Shown here: positions 52,032 to 64,000 of the stretch, one piece after another
Numbering within the stretch: the first letter of the stretch is position 1
How the letters are laid out: each line of letters starts with the position of its first letter
Assembly: GCA_034520625.1 (NCBI GenBank)
Contig: JAXHNI010000004.1
Location: 323,367-387,366 of the forward strand
From: JAANXG01 sp034520625
GTDB taxonomy: Bacteria; Pseudomonadota; Gammaproteobacteria; Arenicellales; JAANXG01
Reading direction: 5' to 3'
DNA length: 64,000 bases
Notes under the pieces: generated by a model
Database searches by the model: none
What the model was told of the DNA's origin: nothing
What the model saw: the letters and a program-made list of their open reading frames with translations, nothing else
Made by a program: the position numbers and the translations under genes

Positions 52032-53198
52032 TTATACGCGGTGTCCGGGTGCGCCGGGCCGCGGGTCGCGGTGGCTTGCCGCGTCCGGCGGAGCCCCGTC
52101 GGGCAGGTGGATATTCCCCAGCAACACTTCCCTTGACGCGCCGGTGACGCTGGGCAGGTTCCCCGGGCGCTCGTGTATCCGGCGGTGCGCCAGCCATGCG
52201 AAGGCGCAGGCTTCCACCCACTCGGCCGGTAGGCCCAGAGCGTCCGTGGTCGCGACGCCGCCCCGAACGAGGGCATCGAGACGTGCCATCAAGGCTTCAT
52301 TCCGTGCCCCACCGCCACATATGTACACCTCGGCACCGTCGCCCCCGACGTCCGTTGCCGCCCGGGCGATGCTGCGCGCCGTGACCTCCAGCAGGCTCGC
52401 CTGAAGGTCCGCCGCCGGGATCTCACGCCACCCCGGATACCTTTCTTTCATCCAGCCCAGGTGAAAGTACTCCCGCCCCGTGCTCTTAGGCGCCGCGGCG
52501 GCGAAGTACGGGTCGCTCAGCAGCGCCTCAACGAGCACCTCGTCCACCCGTCCCCGGGCGGCCCATTGGCCGCCGGCGTCAAAGGCCCTGCCGGTGTGCA
52601 GACGGCACCATTGGTCCATGAGCGTGTTGCCGGGACCGGTATCGAACCCCAGGACCGGTTTGTCCCGGTGCGCCGGCAGACTGGTGAGATTGGCGATACC
52701 TCCGATGTTCACCACCAGCCGATTCGCGTCAGCATTCCGGAACATGGCGTTGTGAAACGCCGGTGCCAGCGGCGCGCCTTGCCCTCCCGCCCGAAGATCG
52801 TTGCTCCGGAAGTCCGCGACGACGATCAATCCGGTACGGCTCGCGATTAATCCGGGGTCTGCCAGCTGCAGTGACCGGGGAGGATCATCTCCCGGTCCGT
52901 GATAGACCGTCTGGCCGTGGCTGCCTATGGCGGCAATGGCCTGTTCGCTGCCCGTCTCCCGGGCCAGTTCCGCCGCGACCCGGGCAAAATCCTCTCCCAG
53001 CGCTTTATCCAGTTGATGGATTTCCTGTTCGCTGACGTCCGGATACAGACGGATCACGGACTCGATGGCATCCTTGATGCCGGGGGAGTAGTCGACGGAG
53101 TGTGTGGCGAGGATCCGGAAGCCGTTGTCGGTCAGATCCACAAGCGCACCATCTATGCCGTCGGCGCTGGTGCCCGACATCAGACCGATGTATAGCAT
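52032..53198 (-). CDS. anmK: Anhydro-N-acetylmuramic acid kinase
   Basis: A 388-residue kinase that phosphorylates and opens 1,6-anhydroMurNAc during peptidoglycan recycling. The ATP-binding GLMSGTSADGID (5-16), IGSHGQTVYHGPG, NIGGIANLTSLP and GFDTGPGNTLMD segments are intact. It is 12 bp downstream of the M23 peptidase gene on the same strand. The last 20 residues are a poorly conserved basic tail. Confidence 0.95.
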   Translation of the reverse strand: MLYIGLMSGTSADGIDGALVDLTDNGFRILATHSVDYSPGIKDAIESVIRLYPDVSEQEIHQLDKALGEDFARVAAELARETGSEQAIAAIGSHGQTVYHGPGDDPPRSLQLADPGLIASRTGLIVVADFRSNDLRAGGQGAPLAPAFHNAMFRNADANRLVVNIGGIANLTSLPAHRDKPVLGFDTGPGNTLMDQWCRLHTGRAFDAGGQWAARGRVDEVLVEALLSDPYFAAAAPKSTGREYFHLGWMKERYPGWREIPAADLQASLLEVTARSIARAATDVGGDGAEVYICGGGARNEALMARLDALVRGGVATTDALGLPAEWVEACAFAWLAHRRIHERPGNLPSVTGASREVLLGNIHLPDGAPPDAASHRDPRPGAPGHRV

Positions 53199-53210
53199 CC
53201 CGGGCGGGGT

Positions 53211-54644
53211 TTACCGGCTGGCGACCTGCTCGGGCCGCATGTCTGCAATCTGGTTGATGCGCTCCCGCGCCTCGGCCATAAACGTTTCCCGGTAGCGCTC
53301 GTCAATGGGCTGCGCCCGGGGGGTGTCGTAGGTCAATGGGTTTCGGTGCTGGCCGTTTACCCGGAATTCGTAGTGCAGGTGGGGGCCCGTGGCGAGGCCG
53401 GTGGCGCCGACGTAGCCGATGACCTCTCCCTGGCTGACTTTGGAGCCCTTTTTCAGGCCTTTCGCGTAGCCGGACAAATGCGCGTAAAGCGTGCTGTATT
53501 GGCCGCCATGCTTGAGGACCACGGTGTTGCCGTAGCCGCCGTTCCGGCCGATTGCATGGACTCTCCCGCTGCCCGTCGCCAGGACCGGCGTGCCCTGGGG
53601 TGCACCGTAGTCCACGCCCCGGTGCGCCCGCCACTTCTTGAGCACCGGATGGTAGCGCCGCTTGGAGAACCCGGAAGTGATCCGGCTGACGCGCATCGGC
53701 GTTTTCAGGAAAGTGCCGCGCAGATTGTTGCCCTCGAGATCGAAATACTTCTTCTCGCCGTTGTCGTCGATATGCCTTACGGCCCTGTAAATCGTGCCCT
53801 GGTTGATGAACTCGGCGGCGATGATGTCGCCGGTGCCGATGGTGCGTCCGTCCCGCACCATTTCCTCGTAGAGGACGGAGAACCGGTCGCCGGAGCGGAT
53901 GTCCAGCGCGAAATCGATGTCCCAGCCGAAAATGGACACCAGATCCATTATCAGTCGATTGCTCAGGCCGGCACTGGACGCTGCACCGAACAGCGACGAT
54001 CCGATGGCTTGACTGGCCGTGCGCTCACGGGTATCGGTGGGTATCGGCCGTTGATCGACCGCGAGCAGTTTCGAGTCCTTCAGCCGGATGACTACCTCTT
54101 CCATCCGGTTTACTTCGTAGCGAAGTTGAACGAGATCGCCGGCGGGATCGAGCCCCAGGCTGATCTCGTGATCGAGCATGAGCTTCTTCAGGGTCGCCGC
54201 GGTTTCATGCTCAACGATCCTGCTGGCCAGGCCGATATCGATCCCATAGCGCGAGAATATCCTGCCGAGGGTATCTCCGCGGCGGACGATATGGGACTGC
54301 CAATTTATGGGCGGTTTGATGACGCGGAATTTCGGTGGGTGTGGATTCACGGTGGGTCTTGCGGGTTCCGGCTTCTCACCGGCGTTCCGGGATGCCTGAA
54401 CGGTTTTCTTGGCCTGCCGCGGGGTGGGTTGCGTATACTCGCCCAGGTATACGATCCGTTCCGGTACGAAGGAGGACGCATGAATGCGCGGTTGGCCGGG
54501 GGCCTCCAATGCGCCCGCGTCGCCGCCCGTCATGCGGGTTCCCGCCCAGATGGCCGTTGCCAGTGCGGTGGTGATTGCGACAGCGAGGAAGCGCTTGGGG
54601 GACGAACGGCGCAGCGGTGCCGCCGCGTATCTGGAATCCAGCAT
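53211..54644 (-). CDS. M23 family murein metallopeptidase with LysM/OapA-like domain
   Basis: A 477-residue membrane-anchored endopeptidase that cuts peptidoglycan cross-links. It has an N-terminal anchor (about 18-36), an OapA/LysM-like region (HIVRRGDTLGRIFSRYGI near 130) and a C-terminal LytM domain. The LytM zinc ligands are in RAHRGVDYGAP (H, D) and GPHLHYEF (HxH). ATG 54644 gives the anchor near the N-terminus; a TTG 84 nt upstream is possible. In an operon with anmK, it links peptidoglycan cleavage and recycling, beside bactofilin. Confidence 0.9.
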   Translation of the reverse strand: MLDSRYAAAPLRRSSPKRFLAVAITTALATAIWAGTRMTGGDAGALEAPGQPRIHASSFVPERIVYLGEYTQPTPRQAKKTVQASRNAGEKPEPARPTVNPHPPKFRVIKPPINWQSHIVRRGDTLGRIFSRYGIDIGLASRIVEHETAATLKKLMLDHEISLGLDPAGDLVQLRYEVNRMEEVVIRLKDSKLLAVDQRPIPTDTRERTASQAIGSSLFGAASSAGLSNRLIMDLVSIFGWDIDFALDIRSGDRFSVLYEEMVRDGRTIGTGDIIAAEFINQGTIYRAVRHIDDNGEKKYFDLEGNNLRGTFLKTPMRVSRITSGFSKRRYHPVLKKWRAHRGVDYGAPQGTPVLATGSGRVHAIGRNGGYGNTVVLKHGGQYSTLYAHLSGYAKGLKKGSKVSQGEVIGYVGATGLATGPHLHYEFRVNGQHRNPLTYDTPRAQPIDERYRETFMAEARERINQIADMRPEQVASR

Positions 54645-54836
54645 ATATTTGAGGTCGCGGGAAAAAATGGTTACAGGCTGAGTAGAGATACCGGCCAACT
54701 CTGTACGATTATTCAAGTATTTCTTCAAGTTGGAAGCATAATGTAATGACTTTTCTCCGGTGCGTCAAAATAATTGTGCTGCGCCGCAGTATGCGGAGCA
54801 AGGCTGCATATCGGGCCGTCATGATGGGGCAGCGCT

Positions 54837-56036
54837 ATGTCGGGCACTGAAGGCCTGCAGGAGATTCAGCGGGGCGCCCACGAAATCATCCACTTGGAGG
54901 ATCTGCGGGCACGCTTTGCGACGGGCGGTCCGATGGTTGTCAAGGCGGGCTTCGATCCGACGGCGCCTGACATACACCTGGGACATACGGTATTGATCAA
55001 CAAGATGCGCCAGTTTCAGGATCTGGGGCATGATGTCGTGTTCCTGATCGGCGACTTCACCGGCATGATCGGCGATCCCTCCGGGAAGAATGCCACCAGG
55101 CCTCCGCTGAACGTGGAGCAGATACGGGCGAATGCGGAGACGTACGAGCAGCAGGTATTCAAGATCCTGGATCCCGGACGCACCCGTATCGAGTTCAACT
55201 CGACATGGATGAACCGTATGGGAGCCGCCGGGATGATCAAGCTCGCGGCCCAGCATACCGTGGCGCGCATGCTGGAGCGGGACGATTTCCACAAGCGTTA
55301 TACGGATGGCAGGTCGATTGCCATTCACGAGTTCCTGTATCCCCTGGTGCAGGGCTACGACTCCGTGGCGCTCAAGGCCGACGTGGAGCTCGGCGGAACC
55401 GACCAGAAGTTCAATCTGCTGGTGGGACGCCACCTGCAGCACGTTTACGGACAGAAGCCCCAGGTCGTCCTCACCATGCCTTTGCTTGAGGGGCTGGACG
55501 GTGTCAACAAGATGTCCAAGTCCCTGGACAACTATGTGGGCGTCACCGAGCCCGCCCCGACGATGTTCGGCAAGATCATGAGCATATCCGACGAGCTGAT
55601 GTGGCGATGGTATGACCTCTTGTCCCTGAAGCCCGAGGCCACCATCAGGGGATACCGGCGCGCCGCCGAAGCGGGGGAGGCGAATCCGCGCGACATCAAG
55701 TGGGATCTCGCCTCCGAGATCGTCGAGCGCTTTCATGGCGCCGGCGAGCTCAAACGGGCGCAGGATGATTTCGTCGCGCGCTTCCGGAGGCACGAGCTGC
55801 CGGACGAGATTCCCGAAGTGAGCGTTGAAGCACCCGCCGGCTCCCTGCCCCTGGCCAATGTACTGAAGGAGGCGGCCCTCACCAGCAGTACCTCCGATGC
55901 CCACCGCATGGTCAAGCAGGGCGCCGTGAAGATTGACGGCGAGCGGGTCGAGGACAGCCGCCGGGAAATGCCCGCCGGCAGCCGCCACATATACCAGGTT
56001 GGCAAGCGCAAGGTGGCCCGCATCACCCTGCGATAG
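54837..56036 (+). CDS. tyrS: Tyrosyl-tRNA synthetase
   Basis: A 399-residue class I synthetase of the TyrZ type. It has the HIGH-like motif DIHLGHTVLIN (about 42-52), the KMSKS loop NKMSKSLDNY (near 225), and a C-terminal S4 RNA-binding domain (about 335-398, DAHRMVKQGAVKIDGE). ATG 54837 begins MSGTEGLQEIQRGA. Divergent from the M23 gene. In relatives it stands just upstream of an rRNA operon, as here with a two-gene insertion. Confidence 0.95.
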   Translation: MSGTEGLQEIQRGAHEIIHLEDLRARFATGGPMVVKAGFDPTAPDIHLGHTVLINKMRQFQDLGHDVVFLIGDFTGMIGDPSGKNATRPPLNVEQIRANAETYEQQVFKILDPGRTRIEFNSTWMNRMGAAGMIKLAAQHTVARMLERDDFHKRYTDGRSIAIHEFLYPLVQGYDSVALKADVELGGTDQKFNLLVGRHLQHVYGQKPQVVLTMPLLEGLDGVNKMSKSLDNYVGVTEPAPTMFGKIMSISDELMWRWYDLLSLKPEATIRGYRRAAEAGEANPRDIKWDLASEIVERFHGAGELKRAQDDFVARFRRHELPDEIPEVSVEAPAGSLPLANVLKEAALTSSTSDAHRMVKQGAVKIDGERVEDSRREMPAGSRHIYQVGKRKVARITLR

Positions 56037-56053
56037 TCCCCGACCAGGGGCAC

Positions 56054-56076
56054 TGTAGGAGCGGCTTCAGCCGCGA
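56054..56076 (+). repeat. GTAG-headed REP, Pseudomonas-like sequence
   Basis: A single REP unit beginning TGTAGGAGCGGCTTCAGCCG, palindromic around GCGGCTTCAGCCGC. It differs from the other units in the window after the GTAGG head and matches the widely known Pseudomonas REP by memory. It lies 18 bp past the tyrS stop. Confidence 0.7.
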
Positions 56077-56283
56077 CGGATCAACGGCCCTCTACGTAGG
56101 AGGTGAGCCCGCTCGCCGATTGCGGCTTCGAGCAACGCCTCATCGGCCAGAGGGCTGGCCTCCGGTAAGGGGAAGGTGACGGGATGTGTTGTCTGCAAGG
56201 TTCTGGTCCGCCGTCATCGCGGCGGGGGCCGCTCATGAGGTAGGATTGCCCCGAACCAATCGAACTACCGGAGGATCGCCATC

Positions 56284-57393
56284 GTGGAAACCCGAGCCGC
56301 CGTCGCCCACCAAGCGGGCAAACCCCTGACCATAGAAACACTGAACCTGGACGGCCCGAAGGAAGGGGAGGTACTGGTGGAAATCAAGGCCACGGGGGTG
56401 TGTCACACCGACGAATTCACCCTGTCGGGATCCGACCCGGAGGGCATCTTTCCGGCCGTGCTGGGTCACGAAGGCGCCGGCGTGGTGGTGGATACCGGGC
56501 CGGGGGTGACCAGCGTCGCGAAAGGTGACCATGTGATTCCCCTGTATACGCCGGAATGCCGGCAGTGCGAGTATTGCACCAGCGGCAAGACGAATCTCTG
56601 CCAGGCGGTGCGGGCCACCCAGGGCCAGGGCCTGATGCCGGACGGCAGCAGCCGCTTCAGCCTCGGCAGGGACACTGTCTACCATTACATGGGCACCTCC
56701 ACCTTCGCCAACTACACGGTGCTGCCGGAAATCGCGGTGGCGAAGGTCCGGGAGGACGCGCCCTTCGACAAGATCTGCTACATCGGCTGCGGCGTGACCA
56801 CCGGAATAGGAGCCGTCGTTAACACGGCCAGAGTGGAACCCGGCGCCAACTGTGTGGTTTTCGGCCTGGGCGGTATCGGGCTGAATGTCGTCCAGGGGCT
56901 GCGGATGGTCGGTGCCGACAAGATCGTCGGCGTCGATATCAATCCCGCGCGGCGGCAAATGGCCGAGTCCTTCGGCATGACGCACTTCGTCAACCCGAAA
57001 GAGGTCGAGGGCGACCTGGTCCCGTATCTGGTGGAACTCACCGGCGGGGGCGCCGATTACAGCTTCGAGTGCATCGGCAATGTCGACGTCATGCGCCAGG
57101 CCCTGGAGTGCTGCCACAAGGGCTGGGGGGAGTCCATCATTATCGGCGTCGCCGGGGCCGGGCAGGAGATCTCCACCCGGCCGTTTCAGCTGGTCACCGG
57201 GCGCGTCTGGCGCGGCACGGCGTTCGGCGGCGCCAAGGGCCGGACCCAGGTGCCGAAGATCGTCGATTGGTACATGGAAGGCAAGATCGAGATCGATCCC
57301 ATGATCACCCACACCATGCCGCTCGAGGACATCAACAAGGCCTTCGACCTGATGCATGCGGGGGAATCCATTCGCAGCGTGATCACGTACTAA
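56284..57393 (+). CDS. frmA: S-(hydroxymethyl)glutathione dehydrogenase / class III alcohol dehydrogenase
   Basis: A 369-residue zinc dehydrogenase oxidising S-hydroxymethylglutathione, the formaldehyde adduct, with NAD+. Catalytic zinc ligands are in GVCHTDE and GHEGAG; the structural zinc site is PECRQCEYCTSGKTNLC. The cofactor loop GLGGIGLNVVQG is near 195. The GTG start follows GGAGG by 9 nt. It is immediately followed by fghA (5 nt), forming the detoxification pair. Confidence 0.95.
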   Translation: METRAAVAHQAGKPLTIETLNLDGPKEGEVLVEIKATGVCHTDEFTLSGSDPEGIFPAVLGHEGAGVVVDTGPGVTSVAKGDHVIPLYTPECRQCEYCTSGKTNLCQAVRATQGQGLMPDGSSRFSLGRDTVYHYMGTSTFANYTVLPEIAVAKVREDAPFDKICYIGCGVTTGIGAVVNTARVEPGANCVVFGLGGIGLNVVQGLRMVGADKIVGVDINPARRQMAESFGMTHFVNPKEVEGDLVPYLVELTGGGADYSFECIGNVDVMRQALECCHKGWGESIIIGVAGAGQEISTRPFQLVTGRVWRGTAFGGAKGRTQVPKIVDWYMEGKIEIDPMITHTMPLEDINKAFDLMHAGESIRSVITY

Positions 57394-57398
57394 CGGGC

Positions 57399-58232
57399 AT
57401 GGAGACGATCAGCGAGCAGAAATCCTTCGGGGGCACCCAGGGCGTTTACCGGCACGACTCGGAGATGACCGGAACGCCCATGCAGTTCGCGGTCTACACG
57501 CCCCCGGCCGCGGAGTCATCACCGGTCCCGGTGCTGTGGTTCCTGTCGGGATTGACCTGCACCGAGGAGAACTTTACGGTCAAGGCTGGCGCCCAGCGCT
57601 ATGCCGCGGAACACGGCATAATGCTGGTGGTGCCGGACACGAGTCCGCGGGGCGCCGGCATCGAGGGCGAAGACGAGGACTACGATTTCGGCACCGGCGC
57701 GGGTTTTTACCTGGATGCCGGGAGACCGCCCTGGAAGCGCCACTACCGGATGTACAGCTATATTGTCCGGGAGCTGCAGGCACTGGTGATGGACCGGTTT
57801 CCCGCCGACCCGCGCCGCCAGGGCATTTCCGGGCACTCGATGGGTGGCCACGGGGCGCTGACCATCGGGCTGAAGCATCCGGACGTCTACCGGTCGGTGT
57901 CGGCATTTGCCCCGATCTGTGCGCCCATGCGGGTCCCCTGGGGGGTGAAGGCGTTCAACGGCTACTTGGGCGAGGATCAGACCGCCTGGCGGCGGTACGA
58001 CGCGACGGCGTTGCTGCAGGACGGCCGGACCACCGGGCCGATCCTGGTGGATCAGGGCGGTGCCGACGGGTTCCTGGCCGACCAGCTGCGGCCGGACCTG
58101 CTGCAGGAGGCCTGCTGCGAGGTGGGTCAGGAGGTCGACATCCGCCTCCAGGAAGGGTACGATCACAGCTACTTTTTCATCGCCACGTTCGTGGGCGATC
58201 ATATTCGCTTCCACCGGGAGCGGTTGGGTTGA
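57399..58232 (+). CDS. fghA: S-formylglutathione hydrolase
   Basis: A 277-residue serine esterase hydrolysing S-formylglutathione to formate and glutathione, the step after FrmA. It has LWFLSGLTCTEENF (about 47-60), the nucleophile elbow GHSMGGHGAL, the acid region LVDQGGADGFL and the terminal catalytic His in EGYDHSYFF. ATG 57399 is 5 nt after the frmA stop; upstream frame is not coding. Confidence 0.95.
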   Translation: METISEQKSFGGTQGVYRHDSEMTGTPMQFAVYTPPAAESSPVPVLWFLSGLTCTEENFTVKAGAQRYAAEHGIMLVVPDTSPRGAGIEGEDEDYDFGTGAGFYLDAGRPPWKRHYRMYSYIVRELQALVMDRFPADPRRQGISGHSMGGHGALTIGLKHPDVYRSVSAFAPICAPMRVPWGVKAFNGYLGEDQTAWRRYDATALLQDGRTTGPILVDQGGADGFLADQLRPDLLQEACCEVGQEVDIRLQEGYDHSYFFIATFVGDHIRFHRERLG

Positions 58233-58293
58233 AAAGGCCCACTCTTTTTTCTTTAGCAGGAATCGGGGTACAATAAAAAGTTCCCCCGGCGTA

Positions 58294-58321
58294 TTGACGG
58301 TGGGTCGCTTGTGCGTATAAT
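58294..58321 (+). promoter_or_regulatory. rRNA operon promoter (P1-like)
   Basis: TTGACG (58294-58299) and TATAAT (58316-58321) are 16 bp apart, with an A/T-rich UP-like segment just upstream and a GC-rich GCGCGC discriminator just downstream, the layout of stringently controlled rRNA promoters. The leader 58322-58539 also contains a boxA-like sequence. Confidence 0.85.
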
Positions 58322-58369
58322 GCGCGCTCGCTCGACGCCCCGGACGGGGCCCGGTCGAGATTATTTTTT

Positions 58370-58382
58370 CGCTCTTTTAAAA
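58370..58382 (+). promoter_or_regulatory. boxA-like antitermination site in rRNA leader
   Basis: CGCTCTTTTAAAA resembles the boxA consensus TGCTCTTTAACA bound by NusB/NusE, and it is placed between the promoter and 16S. The rest of the leader to 58539 has no gene. Confidence 0.6.
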
Positions 58383-58539
58383 GTAGAAAATCCAAGCAAT
58401 TTGTGTGGGCGCTTCGGTCGATTCCGGGTTTCTAGACAGATCCTGCTCTGATCACCGACGGTGGTTTCGGCCGCCCGAGGTAAATGAGCAAACCAGTTCG
58501 TTCCTGTCTGAGTAGTCAGCGGGCAGGGACTCGAAGTAT

Positions 58540-60075
<1,536 letters not shown>

Positions 60076-60215
60076 AAAGACCTTAAGAAACCTTTCGGTC
60101 GAAGTGCCCTCACAAGTTGCTTGGTTTTCGAAATTTGAGCAGGAGTAGCGAATCGAGCTTTGAACCCTGGTTCGGGCCTCTTCGGTTCGGAAGCAATCCC
60201 GATAGAGAGCATATT

Positions 60216-60292
<77 letters not shown>

Positions 60293-60293
60293 G

Positions 60294-60376
60294 AATAATG
60301 GGGTCGCAGTCGCATTTCTTGGCGGCGGACCCATACAGCATGAGCGCGCAAGAACGGCGTCTCCGACCCCATCATT
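60294..60376. repeat. Long inverted repeat between the two spacer tRNAs
   Basis: Left arm AATAATGGGGTCGCAGTCGC..TTCTTG (from 60294) and right arm, reading in reverse AATGATGGGGTCGGAGACGC..TTCTTG (to 60376), pair imperfectly over about 28 bp around a 27-nt loop. The GGGGTCGGAGACGC motif is reminiscent of RAYT/REP borders. Confidence 0.65.
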
Positions 60377-60378
60377 CC

Positions 60379-60454
60379 GGGGCTGTAGCTCAGTTGGGAG
60401 AGCGACGGCTTTGCAAGCCGTAGGTCACCGGTTCGATCCCGGTCAGCTCCACCA
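60379..60454 (+). tRNA. tRNA-Ala (TGC anticodon)
   Basis: 76 nt, acceptor GGGGCTG pairing with CAGCTCC (one G-T), TAGCTCAGTTGGGAGAGC D-arm, anticodon TGC at 60412-60414, GTTCGATCC T-arm, CCA encoded. Second tRNA of the rRNA spacer. Confidence 0.97.
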
Positions 60455-61007
60455 AATCTGCGTGAAATCTGCGCGTTTTATTAAGCGCAAGTCGACAACG
60501 CGCGGAGCGCGACAGTTCTTCGAGACCGAAGGTCGAGAAGAAGCTCGGCTGGAACAGAAGCTGGCCGGACAAAGGATAATGACTACCAGGATAACCGCGA
60601 TGTGTTTCAACCATGAGACACATCCCGCTTGTTCTGACCGCAGATCGGGCGCAAGCCCGACCCATAATGTCGGAACAGGGATTTTTGCTCTTTTACAATT
60701 TGGTGTGTTAAGGCGCGAGTACGAGCGCATCATCAGCCGCGCTCGTGCTGGGTATGCTGTAATCAATCAAGAGTTCTCTCAATAACTCTTAGTAGAACCA
60801 GTCCATATCGCCGAGAACAGTGCCGCAATCAAATCCCTGACTTCTCAATGGGCGTTTGATTTGTGGCCAGCGCAGAGATTTCGTTCGAGAACGAGGCGCG
60901 CGAGGAGCGAGCAGCGGAGCGTACATTCAGTACGTGAGCAGCGCAGCGACGAGCAGCAATGAAGTTGTCGGACGAAAGATCAAGCTGGAGACTGTTTGAG
61001 GTTATAT
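60455..61007 (+). other. 16S-23S spacer downstream of tRNA-Ala
   Basis: 553 bp without genes. It holds a lone palindrome TCGGGCGCAAGCCCGA at 60645-60660, the core of the GTAG REP without its head. It also has a good boxA, TGCTCTTTTACA (60686-60697), and a region rich in GAGC/GCAGCG motifs (60888-60963) that probably forms the RNase III stem around 23S. Confidence 0.6.
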
Positions 61008-63895
<2,888 letters not shown>

Positions 63896-64000
63896 TAACA
63901 CTCAAGCAGTCTTTGAGTGGGCTGGTATATCTCATACCCTGTGCCTTAACACGCCGAATCAGGAAAAAAGGGGACGGAGGGGTTTTCTCCATCCGTGTCC
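63896..64000. other. 23S downstream spacer, 5S not reached
   Basis: The final 105 bp contain no recognisable 5S start. An imperfect inverted repeat GGGGACGGAGG (from 63970) / CTCCATCCGTGTCC (to 64000) stands at the edge and looks like part of a repeat continuing outside. Confidence 0.5.

Noticed and set aside
53346..54746. 466-codon + strand frame
   Set aside because: Antisense shadow of the M23 peptidase gene.

Overview
The window reads as chromosomal DNA of a GC-rich gammaproteobacterium. The evidence is the 16S sequence, an Ile/Ala tRNA pair inside the rRNA spacer, ErpA, Uup, RarD and MazG, and the gene order argC - DUF6776-like - bactofilin - erpA - anmK - M23 peptidase - tyrS - rrn, which from memory is conserved in Pseudomonas-like gammaproteobacteria. 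A Chromatiales/Ectothiorhodospiraceae-type relative is my guess for finer placement; that is inference. No plasmid, prophage, CRISPR array or complete insertion sequence is visible.

Left region (1-13.3 kb) is a catabolic island. A leftward GntR-led operon encodes a cobalamin-binding mutase small subunit, a phenylacetate-CoA-ligase-like enzyme and a MeaB GTPase cut by the left edge; the set resembles a 2-hydroxyisobutyryl-CoA or related B12 mutase module. A rightward operon holds a PanB-like protein lacking canonical metal ligands, a TRAP transporter (SBP, small and large permease), a CaiC-like CoA ligase and a MaoC-type hydratase. A second leftward group has a GntR regulator, a phytanoyl-CoA-dioxygenase-like oxygenase and a beta-keto acid cleavage enzyme (BKACE). 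Together these suggest import, CoA activation, hydration/rearrangement and cleavage of organic acids.

13.4-28.2 kb: a 5'-truncated OsmC gene, a YcgN-like protein, metY with an alpha/beta hydrolase, a TRAP-TAXI transporter with a UspA protein, a frameshifted GFA-family gene, a DUF2237 protein with a class I aldolase, rarD, a small conserved-looking ORF, uup and a Yip1-family membrane protein.

28.2-39 kb: housekeeping genes (mazG, tcdA, tatD, a radical-SAM/B12-type protein, a beta-hydroxyacid dehydrogenase, an orphan ABC ATPase, ggt) are interspersed with four copies of a roughly 105-bp nested-hairpin repeat whose outer arms differ between copies but pair within each copy, plus one 162-bp MITE-like element. 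This is the most unusual structure in the window.

39-47.8 kb: a one-direction cluster of a long-chain acyl-CoA synthetase, a complete branched-chain-amino-acid-type ABC importer (livG, H, M, SBP, livF) and a PaaK-like protein lacking the SGTTG loop. 47.8-58.2 kb: a flippase-like membrane protein, then argC through tyrS, then a glutathione-dependent formaldehyde detoxification pair (frmA-fghA). 58.2-64 kb: an rRNA operon with promoter, boxA sites, 16S, tRNA-Ile, tRNA-Ala and 23S; 5S is not reached before the window ends.

Dispersed GTAG-headed REP-like palindromes occur at several gene ends, and in two cases their TAG supplies the stop codon of the upstream reading frame.
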